Numbered from the stretch's first letter, positions 1-6,622 are shown. The stretch: DNA of 12,492 nt from Candidatus Saccharimonadales bacterium (GCA_030150485.1 JASLFZ010000048.1:1-12492), one strand, 5' to 3'. Made by a program: numbers and translations. Notes: generated by a model from the sequence alone, not told the origin.

Positions 1-1161
1 CCCCCGCCGCTGACGACTATCCGCATAGGCCTCCTCTTTGGTGTATTTGGAAATATTAAACAACAGTCCGGCGGCAGCCATCATGATCACTAAGCTAGAG
101 CCTCCATAGCTGACGAACGGCAGCGGGATCCCGGTAAGCGGCACCAAGCTGAGCATGGCCGCAACGTTAATGAACGACTGAAACAGAAAGATCAGAGTGA
201 TGCCGACGGCCACCAGCCGCGAAAAGTTATCCGGCGCTTTACGGGCAACCTCGAACCCGCGATAGATCAGTACGCCAAACAAGCCGATGATGATTAGCGC
301 ACCAATCAGCCCGAACTCCTCCCCGATGACCGCAAAAATGGAGTCGTTGGGAGCTTCGGGAAGGTAGCCGTAAATCTGGATGCTTCGCCCCAACCCCACC
401 CCGAACAGGCCGCCGCTGCCAATCCCAATCAGCGACTGGCAGATATGATAACCGTTGCCCAGGCAGTCCCTCATCGGGTGAAGGAAGGTCGCAAAGCGGC
501 TCATGCGGTTAGGGAACGCCAGCACCGCCACACAGCCCACGCCGATGCCGCCGGCGGCCAGTATCGCCAAATGCTTCAGCTTGGCGCCAGCAATATAGAG
601 CATGCCAAAGGCGGCCAGGGCGAGCACCATCATGGTGCCGAGGTCACGCTGGAACACCGCAATAATGAGGCTAGCGAGGCCGATCATCACCAGAAATGGC
701 ACAATGCCATCCTGAAAGGAGCTCATGACGCCGGGCTTGCGGTTTTCAAACCAAGCTGCCAGATACACCACCAAGGCCAACTTGAGCAGCTCGGCCGGTT
801 GAAAGGAAAATGGCCCCAAACGCAGCCAGCGGGTTGCGCCGTTGGTGGTAAAGTGCAGCCCGGGAACGGCCAAAGCGAGGATGGCCAGGACGGCTGCGAT
901 CAGCAGCAGCGGTGCGTAGCGGCGCCAGCGCTGGAAGTAGATGCCGCTCGCGACCAGGCCAATCCCTGTACCAATCACAATATTAACCAGCTGATTGCGG
1001 AAGTAGTTGGTCGCGTGGCCCTGCCCACCGAGCTTCTGGCTGAGCGCCGGATTGATGTTGTACATCATGATGAGACCGAAAGCGAGCAGAATAAACACGG
1101 TTAGGGCGAGAACATAATCGCCTTTGTGGCCGCGAGCCGTCATTTGCTGGGACGGGTTCAT
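1..1161 (-). CDS. ftsW: FtsW, septal peptidoglycan polymerase (SEDS family), C-terminus cut by window edge
   Basis: FtsW is the SEDS glycosyltransferase that polymerises lipid II at the division septum together with the FtsI transpeptidase. The visible 387 residues are a multi-pass membrane protein with the family signatures in order: GATRWLRLGPFSFQPAE near 108-124, PEAPNDSIFAVIGEE near 268-282 (Asp273 matches the essential SEDS aspartate), and PLTGIPLPFVSYGGSS near 341-356. The LPEAPNDSIF form and the dcw setting favour FtsW over RodA. The frame is open at the left edge, but the family is usually about 380-400 residues, so little is missing. The ATG overlaps the mraY stop as ATGA, which points to translational coupling. 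The only purine-rich stretch upstream lies too far away to be a good ribosome site. An in-frame ATG at codon 7 is a less likely start. Confidence 0.96.
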   Translation of the reverse strand, partial: MNPSQQMTARGHKGDYVLALTVFILLAFGLIMMYNINPALSQKLGGQGHATNYFRNQLVNIVIGTGIGLVASGIYFQRWRRYAPLLLIAAVLAILALAVPGLHFTTNGATRWLRLGPFSFQPAELLKLALVVYLAAWFENRKPGVMSSFQDGIVPFLVMIGLASLIIAVFQRDLGTMMVLALAAFGMLYIAGAKLKHLAILAAGGIGVGCVAVLAFPNRMSRFATFLHPMRDCLGNGYHICQSLIGIGSGGLFGVGLGRSIQIYGYLPEAPNDSIFAVIGEEFGLIGALIIIGLFGVLIYRGFEVARKAPDNFSRLVAVGITLIFLFQSFINVAAMLSLVPLTGIPLPFVSYGGSSLVIMMAAAGLLFNISKYTKEEAYADSRQRRG

Positions 1162-2210
1162 AGGACGTGGTTCCCCAGCAAGCCGAGCATCAAACCGATG
1201 ACGCCGAGCACCTGGCCCACCACCCACAGGCGCATCGTAACCTTGGTTTCGGGCCAGCCGATTGCCTCAAAGTGATGGTGGATCGGCGCCGATAGAAAGA
1301 TTTTGCGCTTGAACAGCTTTTTACTGATGATCTGCAGCAGGCTGGAACCGGCTTCGAGCACAAACACCCCGCCAATAATCGGCAGCACCACGACCGCATT
1401 GGTGAGCACGGCGATAACGCCCAGGGTGGTGCCGAGCGCGAAAGCGCCGGAATCCCCCATGAAAAAGCGCGCTGGATAGATGTTAAACCAGGTGTAGGTC
1501 AGCATGACGCCCACGATCGTGGCGCAAAAGCCAGCGATGCCATAACTGTGCTGAAAATAGGCAATCACGGCGTAAGCGCCATACGCGTTGGTAAGCAAGC
1601 CGCCGGAGAGACCATCGAGGCCGTCGGAGATGTTAACGGCGTTGGCGGTTGAAACCACCACTAGCACAATCAGCGGGATATAGCCCCAGCCAATCGAGAA
1701 GTTGCCTACGGCCGGAATGTGGATCAAGTGGTAACCAAGCTTGTAGTAGAAATACAGCGCGCCCAGTAAGGCTACCGCAAAGATCAGCGCAAACTTGACC
1801 TTCCACCGCAGCCCCGCGATACCACTCCCCGCCCCTCGAATGTTAAAATAGTCGTCCAGCAGGCCAACCGCCCCAGCGCCCACCAACACAAACAGTGGCA
1901 GATAGGTTTGGGAGCGGGTCAGGTTGAGCAACAGCGTCACAATCGAGACCGTCACAATGATAACCAAGCCGGCCGCGGTCGGGATATTGCGTTTATGTTT
2001 GGCGGCGTGGAGCTTCTGGTACACCGGCGCCTTCTCCCCCGTAATTGCCTCGGTGTTGGGCTGCTTCCACCATTTGCGGGCGTAAGCCAGGTTGGTGTAA
2101 ACCGGCGTTAGGAGCATGGAGAGCACAAACCCCATCCCCGCCAGGATTAAAATCCGCGTCAGCGAGACGATTTGGGTTTCGTGGACAAAGGTGTGGTCAA
2201 ACAGGATCAT
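1158..2210 (-). CDS. mraY: MraY, phospho-N-acetylmuramoyl-pentapeptide transferase
   Basis: MraY moves phospho-MurNAc-pentapeptide from UDP onto undecaprenyl phosphate and makes lipid I at the inner face of the membrane. The 350-residue product has about ten hydrophobic segments and the family motifs: GLLDDYFN (Asp119, Asp120), NISDGLDGLSGG (193-204), FFMGDSGAFALG with Asp253, and the C-terminal HHHFEAIGWPE (from His311). The DDYFN motif lacks the lysine often found two residues later, but the other catalytic positions are present, so the enzyme should be active. It follows ftsI after 37 bases and overlaps ftsW by ATGA. No Shine-Dalgarno precedes the ATG. Instead a TAAAAT hexamer ends 9 bases upstream, which may be the -10 box of a leaderless transcript. 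Confidence 0.97.
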   Translation of the reverse strand: MILFDHTFVHETQIVSLTRILILAGMGFVLSMLLTPVYTNLAYARKWWKQPNTEAITGEKAPVYQKLHAAKHKRNIPTAAGLVIIVTVSIVTLLLNLTRSQTYLPLFVLVGAGAVGLLDDYFNIRGAGSGIAGLRWKVKFALIFAVALLGALYFYYKLGYHLIHIPAVGNFSIGWGYIPLIVLVVVSTANAVNISDGLDGLSGGLLTNAYGAYAVIAYFQHSYGIAGFCATIVGVMLTYTWFNIYPARFFMGDSGAFALGTTLGVIAVLTNAVVVLPIIGGVFVLEAGSSLLQIISKKLFKRKIFLSAPIHHHFEAIGWPETKVTMRLWVVGQVLGVIGLMLGLLGNHVL

Positions 2211-2219
2211 TCTAGGGGT

Positions 2220-2225
2220 ATTTTA
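2220..2225 (-). promoter_or_regulatory. Possible -10 box for mraY (near-leaderless)
   Basis: TAAAAT (5 of 6 matches to TATAAT) ends 9 bases before the mraY ATG in the short ftsI-mraY gap. There is no clear -35 box and no ribosome site between it and the ATG. The call depends on the same arrangement recurring at rsmH, glyS and the M24 peptidase gene; alone it would be weak. Confidence 0.3.
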
Positions 2226-2247
2226 TCATGGTTACAGGTTGAAAGCA

Positions 2248-3987
2248 TTAGCTTGATGGCGGGATGGCGTAGTACTGGAACAGCCAGCGCGTTAGTTCAG
2301 CAAAGACCGGTACGGTGGTATCTTCGGCATCGCCAGGCACGGTGGGCTCGTTGATGACGACCATCTCCACAAACTTGGGGCTCTGCACCGGCGCGTACCC
2401 GGTAAAGCTGCCAATGTTTTCGTTTGCCAAATAGCCGGTACCGGTTGGGTTTGGTACCTGGGCGGTACCGGTTTTACCGGCAATCTCGTAGCCCGGCGTG
2501 TATGCCTTATATCCCGTACCGTGCTGCACCACCACCTGCCCCATCGCGCCAATCTGCTGACTGGTGTTCGCGCTGACCACGTGGCTTTTTAGCACGGTAG
2601 GCTGCGTTTCGTGCGTGGTGCCATTGGAGCTGGTGGTAGAGGCGACTAAGTATGGCTTGTACAGCGTACCGCCATTGGCGATCGCGGCATAAGCATCCAC
2701 CATTTGGAGCATGGTGACACTGAGGCCCTGCCCAAAGGTCATGTTGGCGTAGTTCACATCGTTGCTCGGTGGAGCGTTGACGACCCCACTCGCCTCCCCC
2801 GCCTGCTCAATACCGGTCGTGCGCCCGAAGCCAAAGTGTTGGGTAATGTAGCCGTACAGCAGCTTTTTACCGGCCAACGTAATGTTGTTGGGATCGCCGC
2901 CCAGGGTGCGCAATACAAACATGACGCCGGTGTTGAGCGAGTCACGCAGTACGTTGGTCATGGTGGTGTTCGCCCCATCGTTGTGGTTGGCGTCGTTGCA
3001 GATTTTGGTGCCAGTAACGGTAACGCAGACGGTGTCATCGTAGGTGGAGTTCTGGTTCACCTTACCCTGGTCGATACCGGTCGCCATGGTAATTACCTTG
3101 AAGCCGGAACCCGGCTCAAAGGCGTTGCTCACGGTGGCGTTTTGGAAGGTCTGGTAGTTCGTCACCGACTGGTAGTTGTTGGGGTCGTAGGTGGGATAGT
3201 TCGCCATGGCCTTAACGGCCCCGGTGTTCGGATCAATTACGATAATGCTGCCAGATGCGGCCTTGGCGTCCTGCACGCCACTCTTAATATCGTTTTCGGC
3301 CTCGGCTTGAATGTTGCGGTCGAGCGTGAGCGTGACGTCGTCGCCGGCCACCGGCGCTTTATCGGTGTTCCCAGCCGTCGCGATGGGTACGCCATTGGTG
3401 TCGGTTTTGGCGTCGAGCTGGCCGGGCGTCCCCTTTAGAAGATTGTTGAGGTAGCCCTCAATGCCATACTGGCCGTCGCCGGCGTCATTCATAAAGCCGA
3501 GCACCTGGCTGGCCAAAGTGCCCTGCGGGTAGGTACGGTAGTCCTGGTTAACCATGCCCACGCCATATAAGTTCAGTTTGGTAATTTTGGCCGCCAGGTC
3601 GTCATCGACGCGACCCTTGAGCACGACGTACTGGCCGGGCTGCTCCAGGTCTTTGAGATAAGCAGCGGCCGAGTCGCCGGTAGCGGCGGCTAGCGCCGTT
3701 GCAGTAGCGGCTTTGTGCTTAATCATGCTGGGGTCGGCATAGAGCAGCTTGAGAGTTTGATCGAGCGCAAGTGGTACCTTGGTGTCGCCATCCATAAGGT
3801 AAATCTGGCCGCGGTCGGCCGGTACTTCATATTTGCGCTGGTGCTCGTTTGCCGCCAGGCTTTCGTAGTGGCCGTGCTGAGCGATCTGCAAATAGGCCAA
3901 GCGTAACGCAATCAAGATGCCGCAAGCCGCCAGCACCACGTACAGCCACTTCAGCCGCTCCGTGGCGGATGTGCCCGTCTCTCTCAT
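2248..3987 (-). CDS. ftsI: FtsI-type class B penicillin-binding protein (septal transpeptidase)
   Basis: This enzyme cross-links septal peptidoglycan by D,D-transpeptidation, working with FtsW. The 579-residue product has a short cytoplasmic N-terminus, one membrane anchor (about 13-36), the PBP pedestal domain beginning with the VPADRGQIY segment near 55-63, and a transpeptidase domain from about 245. All three active-site motifs are intact: SGFK (Ser294, Lys297), SLN (350-352) and KTGT (505-508). No C-terminal PASTA domain is seen. The ATG has a GAGGG ribosome site about 4 bases upstream. The gene starts 12 bases after the ftsL stop and is followed by mraY, with no murE or murF between them. 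Symbol ftsI is chosen by position next to ftsL; pbpB is the equivalent name in other groups. Confidence 0.95.
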   Translation of the reverse strand: MRETGTSATERLKWLYVVLAACGILIALRLAYLQIAQHGHYESLAANEHQRKYEVPADRGQIYLMDGDTKVPLALDQTLKLLYADPSMIKHKAATATALAAATGDSAAAYLKDLEQPGQYVVLKGRVDDDLAAKITKLNLYGVGMVNQDYRTYPQGTLASQVLGFMNDAGDGQYGIEGYLNNLLKGTPGQLDAKTDTNGVPIATAGNTDKAPVAGDDVTLTLDRNIQAEAENDIKSGVQDAKAASGSIIVIDPNTGAVKAMANYPTYDPNNYQSVTNYQTFQNATVSNAFEPGSGFKVITMATGIDQGKVNQNSTYDDTVCVTVTGTKICNDANHNDGANTTMTNVLRDSLNTGVMFVLRTLGGDPNNITLAGKKLLYGYITQHFGFGRTTGIEQAGEASGVVNAPPSNDVNYANMTFGQGLSVTMLQMVDAYAAIANGGTLYKPYLVASTTSSNGTTHETQPTVLKSHVVSANTSQQIGAMGQVVVQHGTGYKAYTPGYEIAGKTGTAQVPNPTGTGYLANENIGSFTGYAPVQSPKFVEMVVINEPTVPGDAEDTTVPVFAELTRWLFQYYAIPPSS

Positions 3988-3999
3988 GCGTCCCTCATG

Positions 4000-4320
4000 T
4001 TACTTAGCGTACGTGACCTGCGTCGTTGGCACCAGCCCTTGAACAGCCTTGGAGCTCTGTAGGTTTTGGATTGAGGTGAGGCGCGCCGCCTGCACCTCGA
4101 GCTCCTGGTTAGCAGACACAGCCGCCTGCTGCTGCGTTTGCAGTTGGGTTAGTTGGTAACCAAAAACCGAGGTTTTGGTGATAGCGTTGAGGTAAAGCAG
4201 CGCCAGCACGGCGATGATTGCAACAATAACGAATCCAGATGAAATGGGTCCGAGTTTTAGTTCAGCCTGGCTGCGGTAGAGGTTTTGGTTCCGCCGCATG
4301 GCCACGGTAGCGGTAGACAT
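4000..4320 (-). CDS. ftsL: FtsL-like divisome bitopic protein
   Basis: FtsL joins FtsB/DivIC and FtsQ in activating the FtsW-FtsI synthase. The 106-residue product has the fold expected: a cytoplasmic N-terminus of about 25 residues, one membrane helix (about 28-48), and a Gln/Leu-rich outer segment (about 55-95) of coiled-coil type. FtsL proteins diverge strongly in sequence, so the call rests on this layout and on the place between rsmH and ftsI. An AAGGAA ribosome site lies 7 bases before the ATG, after a CA-rich leader. It could be called a hypothetical septum-formation initiator, but its position makes FtsL the best reading. Confidence 0.8.
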   Translation of the reverse strand: MSTATVAMRRNQNLYRSQAELKLGPISSGFVIVAIIAVLALLYLNAITKTSVFGYQLTQLQTQQQAAVSANQELEVQAARLTSIQNLQSSKAVQGLVPTTQVTYAK

Positions 4321-4360
4321 GTGAGTGTTCCTTTTGGTTTTGGGTTTTTGTTAAATTTTC

Positions 4361-4366
4361 ATTATA
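4361..4366 (-). promoter_or_regulatory. Candidate internal promoter (-10) for ftsL
   Basis: A perfect TATAAT lies about 40 bases before the ftsL ATG, which would give a leader of roughly 33 bases containing the ribosome site. The -35 position has no good match and instead lies inside the 11-base inverted repeat arm at 4376-4386. This may be an internal dcw promoter whose -35 region is occupied by a regulator, or a chance match in an AT-rich stretch. Confidence 0.4.
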
Positions 4367-4375
4367 TGCCGGGGA

Positions 4376-4432
4376 GGTTCGCGGCGCTCATCTCTTACGA
4401 TGTAAATCGTTTGGGTCGCCGCGAACCGCGGC
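4376..4432 (-). other. Nested, competing inverted repeats upstream of ftsL
   Basis: GGTTCGCGGCG (4376-4386) is exactly complementary to CGCCGCGAACC (4417-4427). The enclosed segment holds ACGAT-N4-ATCGT (4397-4410), so the whole region can form one long stem topped by a small hairpin. The 4417-4427 arm also lies in a second perfect hairpin, GCCGCG-AAC-CGCGGC (4418-4432), that excludes the first. No U run follows either, so this is no textbook terminator. It starts 14 bases after the stop of the 21-codon frame and ends just before TATAAT. It may be an attenuator, an RNA processing site or a protein-binding dyad. Confidence 0.55.
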
Positions 4433-4446
4433 AAAGAGTTGGGTCG

Positions 4447-4512
4447 TTACTTAACGACGCGGACCTTGATGCGACGAGCGCGACTGTCGAGTAATTTGAC
4501 TACGAGGGTCAT
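4447..4512 (-). CDS. 21-residue open frame coupled to rsmH (micro-protein or leader peptide)
   Basis: The ATG overlaps the rsmH stop as ATGA, and an AGGAG ribosome site inside the last rsmH codons lies 5 bases upstream, so the frame has a clean translation start. The product is short and basic, with an MTLVVKLL start, a DSRARR centre and an IKVRVVK end, and terminates at TAA. I do not recognise a family. The competing hairpins before ftsL begin 14 bases after its stop. It may be a tiny conserved protein, a leader peptide governing the hairpins, or only a device to clear ribosomes from rsmH. Translation seems likely from the signals; function is unknown. Confidence 0.55.
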   Translation of the reverse strand: MTLVVKLLDSRARRIKVRVVK

Positions 4513-5435
4513 ACTGTCTCCTTTTGTTTTGGTGTTAGTTTTACGGCGGCTCGCAGTTTTGCGCTGCGGGCGCGCGGGTTAAAAGCGTCGGTGGTGCCCA
4601 GAATCGGTTTCTTGGTCAGAATGCGCAGGCTGGCAGCGTGATCGCAGGTGCAAACCGGTTGCTCCGGTGGGCAGATGCAGTCGCGCGCCTCGGTCCGAAA
4701 GAACTCTTTAACGATGCGGTCTTCCAGCGAGTGGAAGCTGATGACCGCAATGCGTCCGCCCGGCTTCAGCAGCTCTACCAAGGTTGGTAACGCGGTGTGA
4801 AGCTGGCTGAGCTCGTCGTTAACGGCGATGCGCAGGGCTTGAAATGTGCGGGTGGCGGGATGAATGTCTTCGTGACGGCCAATGGCTGCGGCAACGCACT
4901 CGGCCAGCTGGCCGGTGGTGGCAAAGGGCCGAGCCCGCACAATGGCGGCGGCAATCCGGCGCGACTTACGCTCCTCACCATAGCGGTAGATCAGGTCTGC
5001 CAGCTCCCGTTCGCCCATCGTATTGACGATGTCAGCGGCGGTCTCGCCATCGGTTTGATCCATGCGCATATCGAGCGGGCCATCATCGCGGAAGCTAAAA
5101 CCCCGTTCTGGCCGATCGAGCTGCGGTGAGGATACGCCCAGATCCAGCAGCACCATATCGACCCGCTCCCCTCGCGCCAGCAGCGTCTCGGCGGCGTGCG
5201 CGTAAGTGTCGTGGAGGATGGTAGCGGCGGAGCCAAAGCGTTCTTGCAGCGCAGCTACAGCCGTAGTGTCACGATCCACCAGGAGTAGGCGTCCGCTCGG
5301 CCCCATCTCATCATGGACCTGAGCTGCATGCCCACCGAGCCCAGCGGTGCCGTCAAGGTACGTCTGGCCGGCTTCAGGTTGAAGCAGCCGAACGGTTTCG
5401 TCGCGCAAAACTGGCAAGTGGAGTGATTCGTTCAT
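4509..5435 (-). CDS. rsmH: RsmH, 16S rRNA (cytosine-1402-N4) methyltransferase
   Basis: RsmH (formerly MraW) uses S-adenosylmethionine to N4-methylate C1402 of 16S rRNA in the ribosomal P site. The 308-residue protein has the family motifs in order: DGTAGLGGH (28-36, SAM binding), DLGVSSPQLD (98-107), RGFSFRDDGPLDMRM (111-125), HPATRTFQALRIAVN (192-206), SFHSLEDR (233-240), a CIC/CTC cysteine pair (253-264), and RSAKLRAA near the end. The length is normal. No good Shine-Dalgarno precedes the ATG; a TACAAT hexamer ends 7 bases upstream, which suggests a leaderless transcript besides any read-through from mraZ. The 3' end carries the ribosome site for the 21-codon frame. Confidence 0.97.
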   Translation of the reverse strand: MNESLHLPVLRDETVRLLQPEAGQTYLDGTAGLGGHAAQVHDEMGPSGRLLLVDRDTTAVAALQERFGSAATILHDTYAHAAETLLARGERVDMVLLDLGVSSPQLDRPERGFSFRDDGPLDMRMDQTDGETAADIVNTMGERELADLIYRYGEERKSRRIAAAIVRARPFATTGQLAECVAAAIGRHEDIHPATRTFQALRIAVNDELSQLHTALPTLVELLKPGGRIAVISFHSLEDRIVKEFFRTEARDCICPPEQPVCTCDHAASLRILTKKPILGTTDAFNPRARSAKLRAAVKLTPKQKETV

Positions 5436-5442
5436 CTAACCT

Positions 5443-5448
5443 ATTGTA
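5443..5448 (-). promoter_or_regulatory. Possible -10 box for leaderless rsmH transcript
   Basis: TACAAT (5 of 6 matches) ends 7 bases before the rsmH ATG, the distance at which transcription would begin at or next to the start codon. There is no convincing -35; a strong hairpin (5451-5479) occupies the upstream side. Confidence 0.35.
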
Positions 5449-5450
5449 AA

Positions 5451-5479
5451 GTACTTGGCCTTGAAGGCATATCAAGTAC
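5451..5479 (-). other. Hairpin directly upstream of rsmH -10 box
   Basis: GTACTTG (5451-5457) pairs with CAAGTAC (5473-5479), and inside it GCC pairs with GGC around a 5-base loop, leaving a 4-base bulge. The helix is about 10 pairs and ends 2 bases before the TACAAT. On the - strand it is followed by TTTACAAT, too few U for a standard terminator. An attenuating or processing role is possible. Confidence 0.45.
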
Positions 5480-5483
5480 AACT

Positions 5484-5511
5484 GTGACCTCTTTGTGTTT
5501 TTCGAGGTCAC
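5484..5511 (-). other. 8-pair hairpin in rsmH leader
   Basis: GTGACCTC (5484-5491) and GAGGTCAC (5504-5511) are perfect inverted repeats around a 12-base A-rich loop (as read on the - strand). The arms could form an RNA hairpin or a binding site for a dimeric regulator. Confidence 0.45.
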
Positions 5512-5557
5512 CTATGTAGCAGCCAACTTTTGTTTGACGTTTTTGTTTTTGAAAGTA

Positions 5558-5582
5558 TTGGCTCGCATAACGTGCGAACCAA
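5558..5582 (-). other. 10-pair hairpin in rsmH leader
   Basis: TTGGTTCGCA and TGCGAGCCAA pair along all ten positions around a CGTTA loop when read on the - strand, with one G-U pair. On the + strand that position would be a C-A mismatch, so the pattern favours an RNA made in the direction of the operon. No U run follows, so termination is unlikely. Confidence 0.5.
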
Positions 5583-5776
5583 GGAGTGTGGTAAGAAACT
5601 GTCATAATTCCAGAGGAATGCTGGCAATTCCTTAAAAGTGTGTGAGGTGGAGTTTTTGTAAAGTAGGAACCAGAATTTTACGGATTCTCATAACCGTTGT
5701 GCTGGCTGCCACGTAGCTGATCTCGATTTTTGTTTTGGTTTTCAATGAACCGTTGCTGAATTGTGAGGGGCGCAGC

Positions 5777-6145
5777 TTAAGCTGCTTCGATCGCCCAGTA
5801 GGATCGGTTGCCGGCGGTTTTGACCCGAAAGGCGTTGACGCCTTTGGTGATGCCGGCGAAGTCCAGGAAACGCTGCTCGATCGTGATACGGCCCTGCTTA
5901 GCATCCATGTGGGTGCGGCTTTGGCCACTCTGGATCTGGCGGTTCAGGCGGAAGCTTTCAATATCGCGAAAGTCGCCTTCGAGCGCCGGTTCTATCACCT
6001 CTTCCCAGTATTTCTGGGAGTAAAGTGCCAGAGTGTTGTCGTATCCTTTGGTGAGAACAACATACCCGTTCGCGAATTCAGGACGAACTTCGACTGGTAT
6101 TGTCAGTCGCTTCTTGTCGTCCAGTTTGCGTTCAAAGTTATGCAT
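5777..6145 (-). CDS. mraZ: MraZ, AbrB-fold regulator of the dcw cluster
   Basis: MraZ forms a ring of subunits, each with two AbrB-like swapped-hairpin repeats, and controls the promoter of its own dcw operon. The 122-residue product shows both repeats: LDDKKRLTIPVEVRP (8-22) and DAKQGRITIEQRFLDFAG (81-98). The ATG at 6145 is chosen because GGAG lies 5 bases upstream and the protein then starts MHNFERKLDDK as in the family; an in-frame TTG five codons earlier is less likely. It is the first gene of the cluster. The promoter and four matched repeats lie 50-92 bases upstream, which fits autoregulation. Confidence 0.93.
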   Translation of the reverse strand: MHNFERKLDDKKRLTIPVEVRPEFANGYVVLTKGYDNTLALYSQKYWEEVIEPALEGDFRDIESFRLNRQIQSGQSRTHMDAKQGRITIEQRFLDFAGITKGVNAFRVKTAGNRSYWAIEAA

Positions 6146-6194
6146 TGCTCTCCGTTTCAACCCTCTATGAGCTGTGGTTCAACTCATTGATTCC

Positions 6195-6223
6195 AGAATA
6201 CTACCCACTACTACCCACGTCAA
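6195..6223 (-). promoter_or_regulatory. mraZ/dcw promoter
   Basis: TTGACG (6218-6223) and TATTCT (6195-6200) are separated by exactly 17 bases. Transcription would start near 6188, giving a leader of about 43 bases with the mraZ ribosome site near its end. The promoter overlaps the repeated MraZ-like boxes, as expected for direct repression. Confidence 0.75.
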
Positions 6224-6237
6224 CCCCCTTTTACCCA
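6203..6237 (-). promoter_or_regulatory. Four MraZ-type operator repeats
   Basis: On the - strand TGGGT occurs at 6237-6233, GGGGT at 6227-6223, TGGGT at 6217-6213 and TGGGT at 6207-6203: four boxes with 5-base spacers and an exact 10-base period. E. coli MraZ is known to bind TGGGN direct repeats with 5-base spacers upstream of its own gene. Here the boxes run from upstream of the -35 hexamer, overlap its first base, and continue through the -35/-10 spacer to just before the -10, so bound MraZ would block RNA polymerase. Confidence 0.8.
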
Positions 6238-6269
6238 CTTTATTTGAAAAAGTCCCTACAGAACGAAGC

Positions 6270-6297
6270 GCCCCCTCAGGTTTTATCCTGAAGGGGC
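6270..6297 (-). terminator. Terminator after the small membrane-protein operon
   Basis: An 11-position stem (GCCCCTTCAGG against CCTGAGGGGGC on the - strand) surrounds a 6-base loop. Read on the - strand the odd position is a G-U pair; on the + strand it is a C-A mismatch, so it fits - strand transcripts better. The tail after it is only weakly U-rich. It lies between the 6325-6612 gene and the mraZ promoter, where insulation makes sense. Confidence 0.65.
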
Positions 6298-6324
6298 TTA
6301 TGGGTTTGTCGATTGGCGGACTGG

Positions 6325-6612
6325 TTAAGTGCTTAGGCGTTCGGCTTTTCTACCTTCGCCCTTCTTGCTCAGAAGGGCTAGCATCCACATGATCAGCGGA
6401 AGCCAAATAAACGCTGTAAGGAGTACGCCATACAGAAGCGCCGACACTGCGGCTCCGCGCCCTTCGCTCTGGGAAAGGAGGATCAGAACAGCGGTAGTGA
6501 GCACGTACATAACGATGCTTCCGCCAAACATCCACTCCACTTCTACGGAGGTTTCTTCGCGGTCGGATAGCCGCCCGTCTCTGAGCGCTGCAAGACCTTG
6601 AGGCATCCACAT
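6325..6612 (-). CDS. Small two-helix membrane protein, unknown function (second of a tandem pair)
   Basis: The 95-residue product has a charged N-terminus (DGRLSDREE), two hydrophobic segments (about 29-47 and 55-82) and a basic tail (KKGEGRKAER). I recognise no family. An AAGGAG ribosome site lies 6 bases before the ATG at 6612, which supports both expression and this start. It begins 10 bases after the upstream gene (6623-6916), and the two look related: VEWMFGGS matches VDWMIWGC before helix 1, VLILLSQSEG matches ILVLLSSANG at its end, and both have KKG after helix 2. The pair may form a heteromeric membrane complex; that is a guess. Confidence 0.75.
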   Translation of the reverse strand: MWMPQGLAALRDGRLSDREETSVEVEWMFGGSIVMYVLTTAVLILLSQSEGRGAAVSALLYGVLLTAFIWLPLIMWMLALLSKKGEGRKAERLST

Positions 6613-6622
6613 AGCTAGCTCC

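Larger units (their letters stand above)
5436..5776 (-). other. 341-base structured gap between mraZ and rsmH (rsmH leader)
   Basis: No convincing gene is seen here; the one longer frame that enters it is mostly the shadow of mraZ and has no ribosome site. Read on the - strand it contains several hairpins (listed separately), A/C-rich unpaired stretches between them, and three copies of GGAAT/ATTCC (5607-5631) that can pair two ways. AACCGTTG occurs twice (5692-5699, 5748-5755). The density of pairing suggests a folded mRNA leader or a small RNA. I looked for conserved RNase P RNA, tmRNA and SRP RNA motifs and found none. Confidence 0.5.

Noticed and set aside
445..1104. 219-codon open frame on the + strand opposite ftsW
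   Set aside because: It is the antisense shadow of an unmistakable FtsW frame, is rich in His and Gln as such shadows often are, and has no ribosome site or family resemblance.
2704..3438. 244-codon open frame on the + strand opposite ftsI
   Set aside because: Antisense to the FtsI transpeptidase domain with all its motifs; Gly/Val/His-rich composition is typical of a shadow frame.
5632..5928. 98-codon frame on the - strand overlapping the mraZ 3' end and the gap
   Set aside because: About half is mraZ in another frame, no ribosome site precedes it, and the part beyond mraZ resembles no protein.
6203..6237. Short CRISPR-like or tandem repeat array
   Set aside because: The unit is a 5-base box with 10-base period over a promoter, far too short for CRISPR, and it fits MraZ operator spacing.
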